Part shown: in pieces, positions 38,075 through 44,372 of the stretch
Layout of the letters: each line of letters opens with the position of its first letter
How positions within the stretch are numbered: position 1 is the stretch's first letter
From: a virus
Length of the DNA stretch: 51,270 nucleotides
Virus record (IMG/VR): IMGVR_UViG_3300009167_000002
Coordinates: 1-51,270 of that record
Strand: one strand, 5' to 3'
Notes under the pieces: generated by a model
What the model was told of the DNA's origin: nothing
What the model saw: only the letters and a program-made list of their open reading frames with translations
The model's database searches: none
Made by a program: the position numbers and the translations under genes

Positions 38075-38209
38075 AGGCCGTCTGTATTTTTCTTGCTCTA
38101 AATAGTTATCAAGAGTATCGTACCAATTGTAATACCTTACCATTATGGGTATTTTTTTATGCCTTCGTATAAACTCAGCCCTTATTATATCCTTCTGCTT
38201 TTTATTCAT
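38066..38209 (-). CDS. 47-aa basic protein, last gene of the leftward operon
   Basis: NKKQKDIIRAEFIRRHKKIP and VRYYNWYDTLDNYLEQEKYR in 47 aa. The start overlaps the preceding leftward gene by four bases (ATGA), and the stop overlaps the end of the rightward gene by nine bases. Not recognised. Confidence 0.6.
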   Translation of the reverse strand: MNKKQKDIIRAEFIRRHKKIPIMVRYYNWYDTLDNYLEQEKYRRPLN

Positions 38210-38376
38210 ATTTTCTTCTTTAATAGAATCTTAATGTTTGCCCCATATTTTGTACAATCTATACCATAATTCCATTTATGTACTAACTCATAATCTATCA
38301 AGTCTACATCCTGTATAGATATACACTTATATATATAGTTTTTGGTTTGTTTAATGTTTTGTAGCGTTGTTTTCAT
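38206..38376 (-). CDS. 56-aa small protein, unknown
   Basis: KTTLQNIKQTKNYIYKCISI then QDVDLIDYELVHKWNYGIDC. It is coupled by overlap to the next leftward gene and lies one base after the stop of the previous one. It is too short for family recognition. Confidence 0.58.
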   Translation of the reverse strand: MKTTLQNIKQTKNYIYKCISIQDVDLIDYELVHKWNYGIDCTKYGANIKILLKKKI

Positions 38377-38377
38377 A

Positions 38378-38566
38378 CTAGATTAAATTAAAGTGTTCTG
38401 GATATTCCCCAATCATATAAAATATTGTTTTATCCCTTCTCTTGCACTCATGCCAGCAACCATAAAAATCAATAAAATATTTACCAGTTTCTATAGCATT
38501 ATAGTCTGGTGGTGGCTGGTTGGTTATGATTTGCCCTTTAAATGATTTAAAATACTTTAATTCCAT
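38378..38566 (-). CDS. 62-aa small protein, unknown
   Basis: ELKYFKSFKGQIITNQPPPDY, FIDFYGCWHECKRRDKTIFY. GGGGTGAAAAAC precedes the ATG, so the start at 38566 is secure. It has no recognised motif; a lone C..HEC cluster may bind metal. Confidence 0.62.
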   Translation of the reverse strand: MELKYFKSFKGQIITNQPPPDYNAIETGKYFIDFYGCWHECKRRDKTIFYMIGEYPEHFNLI

Positions 38567-38589
38567 GTTTTTCACCCCCTCTCCTTATT

Positions 38590-38622
38590 ATTGCCCCCAT
38601 GATAATGATAAATGGGGGCAAT
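38590..38622 (-). repeat. Intercistronic hairpin 1 (filled site)
   Basis: ATTGCCCCCAT (38590-38600) and ATGGGGGCAAT (38612-38622) form an 11-bp perfect stem with an 11-base loop. The flanks CCTTATTATTG and AATATAAAAAGACTA are identical to 40062-40087, where the 26-base core (38594-38619) is absent. It lies between a stop codon and the Shine-Dalgarno of the next leftward gene. Confidence 0.85.
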
Positions 38623-38631
38623 ATAAAAAGA

Positions 38632-39060
38632 CTATGCAAAAGTTAGGTACTCATGCTTAGTTGTATAATGTTTTTTAACTATTTTAAATTCTGATAATGC
38701 CTTCAATTCATTGAACATCTGTGTTTTCAGTCCTTCAAGTAAAATCAAAGCGTGATAAGCCTCTTTCACTTCTTCATAAGTGTTATTCTCGTCAACTATT
38801 TCTACATTGTCGAGGTATATCCAACCCGCACTTCTACCGCCTGTATATACTTTATAGCCTGTATTTATCTTGAATTCTTCTATAATATCCGATAAATTAT
38901 TCCATAACTCCTCAGATAAATGTTCATCTGTAGCAATTTTCCACATTTTATCAGTTATACCTGATTGACTATGTAATTTGATATTACAGGCGTATTTTGT
39001 ATCATAATTAAAACAATGCTTACTATTATCAAGTATTTTTATCATTTCTATTTTCTTCAT
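38632..39060 (-). CDS. Leftward-operon protein, unknown
   Basis: This 142-aa mixed alpha/beta protein includes CNIKLHSQSGITDKMWKIATDEHL, GYKVYTGGRSAGWIYLDNVE and a helical end. The start at 39060 follows AAAGGAGGTGAG, one of the best ribosome sites here. The ITDKMWKIATD segment is reminiscent of phage proteins with a zinc-free 'itdkq...a' helix, but the family was not recognised. Confidence 0.68.
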   Translation of the reverse strand: MKKIEMIKILDNSKHCFNYDTKYACNIKLHSQSGITDKMWKIATDEHLSEELWNNLSDIIEEFKINTGYKVYTGGRSAGWIYLDNVEIVDENNTYEEVKEAYHALILLEGLKTQMFNELKALSEFKIVKKHYTTKHEYLTFA

Positions 39061-39088
39061 AATTCTCACCTCCTTTAATTAGTTTTAT

Positions 39089-39121
39089 ATTGCCTTGCCG
39101 TTGATTATCGTACAAGGCAAT
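39089..39121 (-). repeat. Intercistronic hairpin 2
   Basis: ATTGCCTTG (39089-39097) pairs with CAAGGCAAT (39113-39121). The flanks AGTTTTAT and TAAAACCGA are shared with hairpin 3. The element sits between the stop of the 39131 gene and the ribosome site of the next leftward gene. Confidence 0.8.
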
Positions 39122-39130
39122 TAAAACCGA

Positions 39131-39427
39131 TTAACTCTCTGGATACTTAAATCCGTTTTTAATAAAGTTTATTGCATTATGTTCACTCTCAATATATTTT
39201 GTTACATCTTTTCTGGTCATCTTTCCATAAAAAGATGGTGTATAGAATTGCTTGTAACCCTTGCTTTCCATCTCACGAGCTATCCTTTCCTCCGCCCCAT
39301 ACATTCCATAGAACGAAAACGATTGTTTGTTTTCTTTTCCACCAAACAATATACAAGTAAAGTATTCGTTACTACAGCCGTATATTCCCGCTGTATAACC
39401 TATTTTTATTGTTGTAAATTGCTTCAT
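39131..39427 (-). CDS. Leftward-operon protein, unknown
   Basis: This 98-aa protein contains IKIGYTAGIYGCSNEYFTCI, SFSFYGMYGAEERIAREMES and MTRKDVTKYIESEHNAINF. The start follows GAAGGTGAT. The pattern resembles small phage proteins of unknown role expressed early. Not assigned. Confidence 0.66.
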   Translation of the reverse strand: MKQFTTIKIGYTAGIYGCSNEYFTCILFGGKENKQSFSFYGMYGAEERIAREMESKGYKQFYTPSFYGKMTRKDVTKYIESEHNAINFIKNGFKYPES

Positions 39428-39474
39428 ATATAATCACCTTCTTCCTTATCTCACTCCCTTTTAATTAGTTTTGT

Positions 39475-39505
39475 ATTGCCCTCACTTTATAAGGTTAAGG
39501 GCAAT
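39475..39505 (-). repeat. Intercistronic hairpin 3
   Basis: ATTGCCCT (39475-39482) pairs with AGGGCAAT (39498-39505). The flanks AGTTTTGT and CGAAACCGA match those of hairpin 2 with few changes. It again separates a stop codon from a Shine-Dalgarno. Confidence 0.8.
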
Positions 39506-39514
39506 CGAAACCGA

Positions 39515-40048
39515 CTATATAGTCATGCCGTCTTCAAAGAGTATGGTTGTTTTATCTGATTGGTTGAATACATACCACTCAAAGTCTTTTTGGTAAACTG
39601 TATAACCGTTAAGGTATTGATTGATCCACTTTTTTGTTGTTGCAGTACGAAAGCCACCACTATCAAGTTTTATTTTTCCATTATCCATTATGGTTATAAT
39701 GTCGGTATCATATAATCTGATAGTATGCCCGTTTTTATTTTCAACCATGAGTACATTATTTGCTATTCTACATGCTGTTTTTTTACCACTTTTAGTAAAT
39801 AGACCAAGATATATTTGGAATTGACCCACTCCTGTTATGGTTGTGTATAATAAACCATACTTATCAACTAAACTTCTAACTTCATTTATAAGCTGTGATT
39901 GTGTTAGTGCAGGTTCGTCTTCTACTCCAAAACCACTACTATCACAAAACAACTCCTCAACTAATTCATACCCTTTTAGTTTCATGGTTTCCACTCCGCA
40001 TTTTTTAGATTTGAATATATCCTCAATATTATTTTTAGTTATCTTCAT
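39515..40048 (-). CDS. Leftward-operon protein, unknown
   Basis: This 177-aa protein is the largest of the leftward operon. Its N-terminal half is charged (EDEPALTQSQLINEVRSLVD). A beta-rich centre (YTTITGVGQFQIYLGLFTKSG, CRIANNVLMVENKNGHTIRL) and a WINQYLNGYTVYQKDFEWYV end follow. AAGGGGGTGAATAAATT precedes the ATG. No family recognised; it may be a host-takeover or regulatory protein given promoter strength and position. Confidence 0.68.
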   Translation of the reverse strand: MKITKNNIEDIFKSKKCGVETMKLKGYELVEELFCDSSGFGVEDEPALTQSQLINEVRSLVDKYGLLYTTITGVGQFQIYLGLFTKSGKKTACRIANNVLMVENKNGHTIRLYDTDIITIMDNGKIKLDSGGFRTATTKKWINQYLNGYTVYQKDFEWYVFNQSDKTTILFEDGMTI

Positions 40049-40061
40049 AATTTATTCACCC

Positions 40062-40087
40062 CCTTATTATTGAATATAAAAAGACTA
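40062..40087 (-). repeat. Empty counterpart of intercistronic hairpin 1
   Basis: CCTTATTATTG directly abuts AATATAAAAAGACTA, the exact flanks of hairpin 1, without the 26-base palindromic core. As at the filled site, the last three bases (CTA) are the stop codon of the gene upstream in the leftward direction. Confidence 0.8.
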
Positions 40088-40246
40088 ATTTTGGTTATTT
40101 CCACAGGTTATACAATATTCCATCTCTTCTTCTTTTTGATTTCCACATATTTTGCAAACTTCCGTAAGTTCTTTCCAGCAATAATTACAATACACTTGCC
40201 CCTTTTCATTGACACTTAATTTTCTCTTACATTCTTTACACTTCAT
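40085..40246 (-). CDS. 53-aa double zinc-ribbon protein
   Basis: Four CxxC pairs in order: CKEC, CNYC, CKIC, CITC (residues 3-48), so two zinc ions could be bound. AAGGGGGTGGAT precedes the ATG. It is the first substantial gene of the leftward operon. A ribosome- or polymerase-associated role is possible but not shown. Confidence 0.68.
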   Translation of the reverse strand: MKCKECKRKLSVNEKGQVYCNYCWKELTEVCKICGNQKEEEMEYCITCGNNQN

Positions 40247-40266
40247 ATATTTTATCCACCCCCTTA

Positions 40267-40341
40267 CTATCTGTCCTCTTCATTACGCCCATAAATAATT
40301 GACATTACTATTGCAAATATAATTATTAAAAATATATTCAT
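40267..40341 (-). CDS. 24-aa membrane leader peptide
   Basis: NIFLIIIFAIVMSIIYGRNEED is one membrane helix with a charged tail. It is the first open frame of the leftward transcript, directly behind the structured leader, and ends just before the next ribosome site. It has no clear Shine-Dalgarno of its own. Confidence 0.4.
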   Translation of the reverse strand: MNIFLIIIFAIVMSIIYGRNEEDR

Positions 40342-40350
40342 ATTTAATTC

Positions 40351-40444
40351 TCTAATACCGCAAGTCAAACGGTGTAACAAGTGTAGCCTGTATTAATCAG
40401 TGCTAACCTGTGTGTTTTATACGCTTGACTTGCTATATTAAAGA
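40351..40444 (-). ncRNA. Structured leader element A
   Basis: GCAAGTCAA (40360-40368) pairs with TTGACTTGC (40425-40433). Outside it, TCT/AATA pairs with TATT/AGA across a two-base internal loop. It lies in the 5' leader of the leftward operon. Compared with element B the stem differs at two positions, both compensated by changes in the opposite arm. No tRNA signature was found. Confidence 0.65.
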
Positions 40445-40456
40445 GCTAATTAATTA

Positions 40457-40545
40457 TCTAATATTGCAGGTTAAAAGTCGCCTCATCCTTAGCAATTTAC
40501 CAAGTTGGATTGTCTACTTGCACTCTTAACCTGCTATATTAAAGA
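40457..40545 (-). ncRNA. Structured leader element B
   Basis: GCAGGTTAA (40466-40474) pairs with TTAACCTGC (40526-40534), with the same outer TCT/AATA-TATT/AGA pairing as element A. The loop regions differ in sequence. It is tandem with element A, about 13 bases apart, between the leftward promoter and its first gene. Confidence 0.65.
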
Positions 40546-40571
40546 ACTATTTAAATGTACTACTATCAAGG

Positions 40572-40599
40572 ATTATATACTATATAATATGTTTGTCAA
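40572..40599 (-). promoter_or_regulatory. Consensus TTGACA-N16-TATAAT promoter of the leftward operon
   Basis: Read on the minus strand, TTGACA (40594-40599) and TATAAT (40572-40577) are separated by 16 bases. Both hexamers are perfect. The start point would be near 40565, giving a leader of about 220 bases before the first peptide. Confidence 0.8.
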
Positions 40600-41077
40600 T
40601 AGGGTAAAATAGCCTCAAAACACAAGGTAATAGTAATCAACCCGTCTTAAAAAAACCCCTTAGAATCGATTACATAAGGTCATTTATATAACTATCAAGA
40701 GCCATTACTATCAATAATGCCTAAACAATAATTCCGCCCCAAATTATAATGTTTATATTGTTTTAACGAGTGTTATCTATAAGGAGTATAAAGTAGTTAA
40801 GTAAGGAATAGTGAATGATAAGTTGAGATAATATGTAACACGCAACTAATGACAATAATAAGCACATATATCACATACTATAGGCATATAACATGCAACT
40901 ATAAGCTTTAAATAAGACTAATAGCCTCGATCTTGTGTCGTACAAGCTAAATTGTGCGACTAATAGCTTCAGATACCCCCAGTACACCCAAATTTGTTTT
41001 TTTTAAAATTAAATTAAGTTCTCACACAAGTCAGATACAATTTTAGCCACAAAGATGTTCAAATAAATTACCCTTAA
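40600..41077. other. ~480-bp AT-rich intergenic region, possible replication origin
   Basis: No gene seen. It contains a direct repeat GACTAATAGC (40916-40925 and 40958-40967), a short palindrome CTTGT/ACAAG between them, several ATGCAACTA/ACGCAACTA-like words, and many A/T runs. It separates the leftward and rightward units, where phage origins often lie. This is inference only. Confidence 0.4.
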
Positions 41078-41107
41078 TTGACATATACATACATCATGCA
41101 GTATAGT
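41078..41107 (+). promoter_or_regulatory. TTGACA-N18-TATAGT promoter toward the packaging genes
   Basis: TTGACA at 41078-41083, 18 bases, TATAGT at 41102-41107. The -10 lies inside a direct repeat, ATGCAGTAT-AGT-ATGCAGTAT (41097-41117). Confidence 0.6.
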
Positions 41108-41132
41108 ATGCAGTATATTTAATCTAATTATT

Positions 41133-41201
41133 GAAACGATTAGTTACATATTGTAACGATTGGTTGCATATTCATGCTATAATGTAACGAATGGTTACAT
41201 G
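41133..41201 (+). promoter_or_regulatory. Three GTAAC-N5-GTTAC-type operator sites around an extended -10 promoter
   Basis: Inverted repeats of form GTAAC-N5-GTTAC occur at about 41133-41147, 41153-41167 and 41184-41198; the first two each have one mismatch and are exactly 20 bp apart, and the third is perfect. An extended -10 (TGCTATAAT, 41175-41183) lies between the second and third. The third site covers the start codon at 41191. This is what an autoregulated or repressed promoter looks like; the binding protein is unknown. Confidence 0.65.
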
Positions 41202-41388
41202 CAGCTTCTGCAATAAAGAGTTGGAAAGAAATGTTTTTTGTTCAAGCAGTTGTAAATTAAAATTCTTCAGAAAATCAAAAAAAGATATTCCTAAAACACC
41301 CAAAGAAGTGAAAGATGTTGTCAAAGAGAAGTTTGCAGGACTTTGCAAGCATGGAGCAATGAAAGGTCTTTGCAGATTTGGATGTTAG
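41191..41388 (+). CDS. 65-aa cysteine-rich basic protein before the terminase genes
   Basis: TCSFCNKELERNVFCSSSCKLKFF gives a CxxC and CxxxC finger. A Lys-rich middle follows, and the end is LCKHGAMKGLCRFGC, with three further Cys. The ATG lies only seven bases after the -10, so the mRNA is probably leaderless. The start codon is inside an operator-like repeat. It could be the DNA-binding autoregulator of this promoter or a packaging accessory. Confidence 0.65.
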   Translation: MVTCSFCNKELERNVFCSSSCKLKFFRKSKKDIPKTPKEVKDVVKEKFAGLCKHGAMKGLCRFGC

Positions 41389-41391
41389 TAG

Positions 41392-41397
41392 TATTAT
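41392..41397 (+). promoter_or_regulatory. Promoter -10 like TATTAT, six bases before the small terminase ATG
   Basis: TATTAT followed by six bases and ATG, the same spacing as the late-type promoters, without a Shine-Dalgarno. No clear -35. Confidence 0.45.
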
Positions 41398-41403
41398 ATT
41401 TGT

Positions 41404-41898
41404 ATGCCTAAGTTAATAACTGCTTCATTTAAACAAAGAAAGTTTGTTCATAGATTACTTCAGCACGGCAACAGAGCTAAAGCATACAGAGAGGTTTACG
41501 CAGACGCTGGAGATTTCAACAGCGAGAGAGGTAAGGCGGTCCTGATGCACCCCATGACCCAACAGTATATAAGAAGAATAATGGATGAGGCGGGAGTTAC
41601 CGATGAGAAGATAGGCAAGGCATTGCACACGATCATGGAAGCATCTCTTACCAAGGAGAGTTTGCGTATGTCTACACCAGCCCATGGGTTAAAAGCAATA
41701 GAGATAGCCGCAAAGTTAAAAGATTTAAACCCTGCAGAAAAAAAGCAGATAGATAAAAGAACAATGAATCTTTCTTTGGAGGGCAAGAGTCTTGATGAAT
41801 TAAAGACAATGCTTGAGACTTTGGTTGATGAAGCAAACTCATTTAAAAGAATGGTTAATAAAGGTGTAAATACACAAGATGGTAAGGTTATGCCCTGA
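41404..41898 (+). CDS. terS: Terminase small subunit
   Basis: The 164-aa protein would bind the packaging site on phage DNA and load the large subunit. The N-terminal helix-turn-helix pattern TASFKQRKFVHRLLQHGNRAKAYREVY, then LMHPMTQQYIRRIM, matches terminase small subunits ('KQ..Fv..ll..gn...A......A...l.np.v..yi'). A coiled C-terminal region follows. It precedes the large subunit by three small genes. Confidence 0.82.
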   Translation: MPKLITASFKQRKFVHRLLQHGNRAKAYREVYADAGDFNSERGKAVLMHPMTQQYIRRIMDEAGVTDEKIGKALHTIMEASLTKESLRMSTPAHGLKAIEIAAKLKDLNPAEKKQIDKRTMNLSLEGKSLDELKTMLETLVDEANSFKRMVNKGVNTQDGKVMP

Positions 41899-42064
41899 AT
41901 GCCAGTTTGAGACGGAAGTAAGAAACGGATGTTGCGTGGAATGCGGTTTTGAATATTATTTCTCCAAAAAGAAAATAAAAACTGACAGCTGGGAGACGGA
42001 AGATGAATGGACAGAAAGCGATTGGGGACAGGATACTGAAGAAGTAAAAGGGGGTGATGATTAA
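41879..42064 (+). CDS. 61-aa zinc-ribbon protein with acidic tail
   Basis: RLCPECQFETEVRNGCCVECGF provides two CxxC pairs; the remainder is strongly acidic (SWETEDEWTESDWGQDTEE). It overlaps the small terminase gene by 20 bases. The acidic tail could mimic DNA or bind a basic partner. Confidence 0.65.
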   Translation: MVRLCPECQFETEVRNGCCVECGFEYYFSKKKIKTDSWETEDEWTESDWGQDTEEVKGGDD

Positions 42065-42316
42065 ATGGCATACCAGAAGCCTCGTGCAGATCATCCTTGG
42101 AAAACAGGAAGAATGCCAGGTTATGTTCCGCACAAGGAAAAAAAGGTAAAACCCGTTAAATTACTTATAAGTGAGTTGGTTACCAGTTGGGATAAGATAG
42201 AGATACTTACTTACCACTTTTCAAGGGAGGGTAAGTTTTATTTGAATGAGCTTCCTCAAAGCAAACAGGCTGCATGGCTGGCGGGTCTTTTAAAAAGAAA
42301 TTATGAATCGTTATAA
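42065..42316 (+). CDS. Small protein in the packaging block, unknown
   Basis: This 83-aa protein begins with a basic, Pro-rich N-terminus (KPRADHPWKTGRMPGYVPHK), followed by LLISELVTSWDKIEILTYHF helices. GGGGGTGATGA precedes the ATG. The last codons overlap the next gene. Confidence 0.62.
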   Translation: MAYQKPRADHPWKTGRMPGYVPHKEKKVKPVKLLISELVTSWDKIEILTYHFSREGKFYLNELPQSKQAAWLAGLLKRNYESL

Positions 42317-42830
42317 AAGCAACTTAGACAAAGAGAAAAGCAAAAAGAGAGAACTGGAAGAAAGCGTTGATTACTTCAAAGAGGTTGATAAGTCAGCCGA
42401 AGGGGGAAGAAAGTTTGTCGTTGATAAAATTAAAGAAGAAGAAAAAAAAGAGAAAGATATCAAAGATGCTGTCGCTTCATATATGCAGTCTCATCAGGGA
42501 ACATACCATCAACAGCTTGCAAGTTATGGCCAGAAGGGATTGGAGAAGCTGGATTGGCCAGATGGTTGGGAGAGATATTGTTTGGCCACAGACGGAAGGG
42601 ATATCAGAATTTACGGTAAATGGTTCAGGACCAAATTGGGGATTCAGGTAATCGTTAAAGACGACAGAGGCAATGTATATACAAGGGGTGTGTTGACCAC
42701 CAAAGACCCCATTGTTGATATGGCCAATGTTGATACTTTGGTTGTTCAGGCGGAGAATACTATAGATAGTGCAAAAGGACTTTTGCTGTCAGAGAAAAAA
42801 ACAAAGGGAGGAATTTATCTGCCGAACTAA
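42303..42830 (+). CDS. Packaging-block protein, unknown
   Basis: In this 175-aa protein, residues 1-60 are very charged coiled coil (EKSKKRELEESVDYFKEVDK, KIKEEEKKEKDIKDAV). The second half is a mixed domain (GWERYCLATDGRDIRIYGKW, IQVIVKDDRGNVYTRG). It ends right before the large terminase. Possibly a virion or packaging cofactor. Confidence 0.62.
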   Translation: MNRYKSNLDKEKSKKRELEESVDYFKEVDKSAEGGRKFVVDKIKEEEKKEKDIKDAVASYMQSHQGTYHQQLASYGQKGLEKLDWPDGWERYCLATDGRDIRIYGKWFRTKLGIQVIVKDDRGNVYTRGVLTTKDPIVDMANVDTLVVQAENTIDSAKGLLLSEKKTKGGIYLPN

Positions 42831-42847
42831 TATACTATATATAATAT

Positions 42848-44317
42848 ATGGACATTTTGAAAGAGAACTTGGAAGAACGGATTAAAACTACCGCAGAAAC
42901 ATTATACGCTGCGAAAAAGAATTATTATTCTTCGCACTATTATGAGTTTAACAGGGATGTTTTAAAGTGGCCCGATATTTATGAACCCCTGCATCGGAAG
43001 GTTTGCGACTTTATTACCGAGAATGTAAATACAAAAAAGATACTATTATTATTACCCCGTGGTACGTTCAAGTCTTCCATCGTTACTGTGGGATACTCCC
43101 TATATAGAATAGTAAATGACCCCAATGACAGGATACTTATTGCAAATGCTACTTATCCAATGGCCTGTCAATTCCTCGGACAGATTAAAAACCACATTTC
43201 AAGAAATGAAGAGTTAAAGAAGATATTTGGGGATTTGTCTTTTGCTGCAGACCAGTGGAGAGAAGACAAGATATTCGTTTCAAGAGAGAAGTCCTACGAG
43301 CAGAAAGAACCTACCGTATGGGCACAGGGGGTTGGTGCGAATGTTGTCGGTTCACATTTCAATATTGCCATCTTGGATGACTTGGTGAATGATACCAATG
43401 TCGGCACAAAGGAACAAATAGACAAAGTGAAAGACTACTACAGAGGAGTTCTTGATTTAATTGATGCAAGAGACGGCCACAAGAAGGTTATCATTATCGG
43501 GACTACTTGGCATTGGGATGACCTGTATGCTTGGATTCAGGAGACGCCTGAGATTGCTGGAGACTTTGCTATTTTAAAGATGCCAGCCTACACGGGAGAA
43601 TGGGGAACAGGAGAACTTTTATTTCCGAGGATACTTAGCTGGGATGTTCTTGCGGGAAACAAAAGACAGCAGGGTAATGCTCACTACTCGGCTCAGTATA
43701 TGCTTGACCCGATACCCACAGAAGACCAAGTATTTAAAGGACCATTCAGAAGATATGAGGAAACCGACCTTCGTGGAATTGAACTGAAGAAGTTTGTAAC
43801 TGTTGACCCCGCAATATCCGAGAAGCAGACAGCAGACTATTCAGCCATGATTTGTGTGGGAGTGGATAAAAATAATGACTGGTATGTTTTAGACATCTGG
43901 AGGGATAGGTGTTTGCCCAAAACCCTGATTGACCAGATGTTCTTCTGGAATGAGAAGTGGAAGCCAGTAAGTGTTGGAATTGAGACCGTGGCTTACCAGA
44001 AGGCTTTGCAATACTTCCTTTACGATGAGATGAAGCGAAGGAACAAGATGATACCATTAGTAGAGCTTGGGCACACCGAAAGAAGCAAGGATGAGAGAAT
44101 CAGAGGACTCCAACCAAGGTATGAGATGGGGAGTATCTTTCACCCTGATGGTGTACTCCAGCCCAATGTTCAACTTTTGGAAGATGAGTTATTGAGATTT
44201 CCAAAGGGTAAGAACGATGACATGATAGACAGCCTTGCAAGTCAGTTAGAACTTGCATTTCCACCCAAAAAACACGAAGAACGTCAAAGTATAAAGAGGG
44301 CGATTTATCCTGCATAA
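42848..44317 (+). CDS. terL: Terminase large subunit
   Basis: This 489-aa ATP-driven DNA-packaging motor carries the headful or site-specific nuclease. The ATPase domain has the variant Walker A LLLPRGTFKSS (about residues 67-77) and Walker B FNIAILDDLV (about 171-180). The RNase H-like nuclease domain has FVTVDPAISEKQTADYSAM (about 315), VGIETVAYQKAL, and KNDDMIDSLASQLEL near the C-terminus. Length is normal for the family. It is preceded by an AT-rich TATACTATATATAAT stretch rather than a Shine-Dalgarno. Confidence 0.93.
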   Translation: MDILKENLEERIKTTAETLYAAKKNYYSSHYYEFNRDVLKWPDIYEPLHRKVCDFITENVNTKKILLLLPRGTFKSSIVTVGYSLYRIVNDPNDRILIANATYPMACQFLGQIKNHISRNEELKKIFGDLSFAADQWREDKIFVSREKSYEQKEPTVWAQGVGANVVGSHFNIAILDDLVNDTNVGTKEQIDKVKDYYRGVLDLIDARDGHKKVIIIGTTWHWDDLYAWIQETPEIAGDFAILKMPAYTGEWGTGELLFPRILSWDVLAGNKRQQGNAHYSAQYMLDPIPTEDQVFKGPFRRYEETDLRGIELKKFVTVDPAISEKQTADYSAMICVGVDKNNDWYVLDIWRDRCLPKTLIDQMFFWNEKWKPVSVGIETVAYQKALQYFLYDEMKRRNKMIPLVELGHTERSKDERIRGLQPRYEMGSIFHPDGVLQPNVQLLEDELLRFPKGKNDDMIDSLASQLELAFPPKKHEERQSIKRAIYPA

Positions 44318-44356
44318 AAACTTGCAATTTTAGGCATGATACTTTAATTAGATAGA

Positions 44357-44367
44357 TAAGTTATAAT
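44357..44367 (+). promoter_or_regulatory. Late-type promoter of the portal gene (TAAGTTATAAT)
   Basis: TATAAT at 44362-44367, five bases before the ATG at 44373; no -35 or Shine-Dalgarno. Confidence 0.68.
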
Positions 44368-44372
44368 ATAGT

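Noticed and set aside
40351-40545. Two tRNA genes
   Set aside because: Stem lengths are nine, not seven; no T-loop consensus, anticodon arm or CCA-compatible end was found in either strand.
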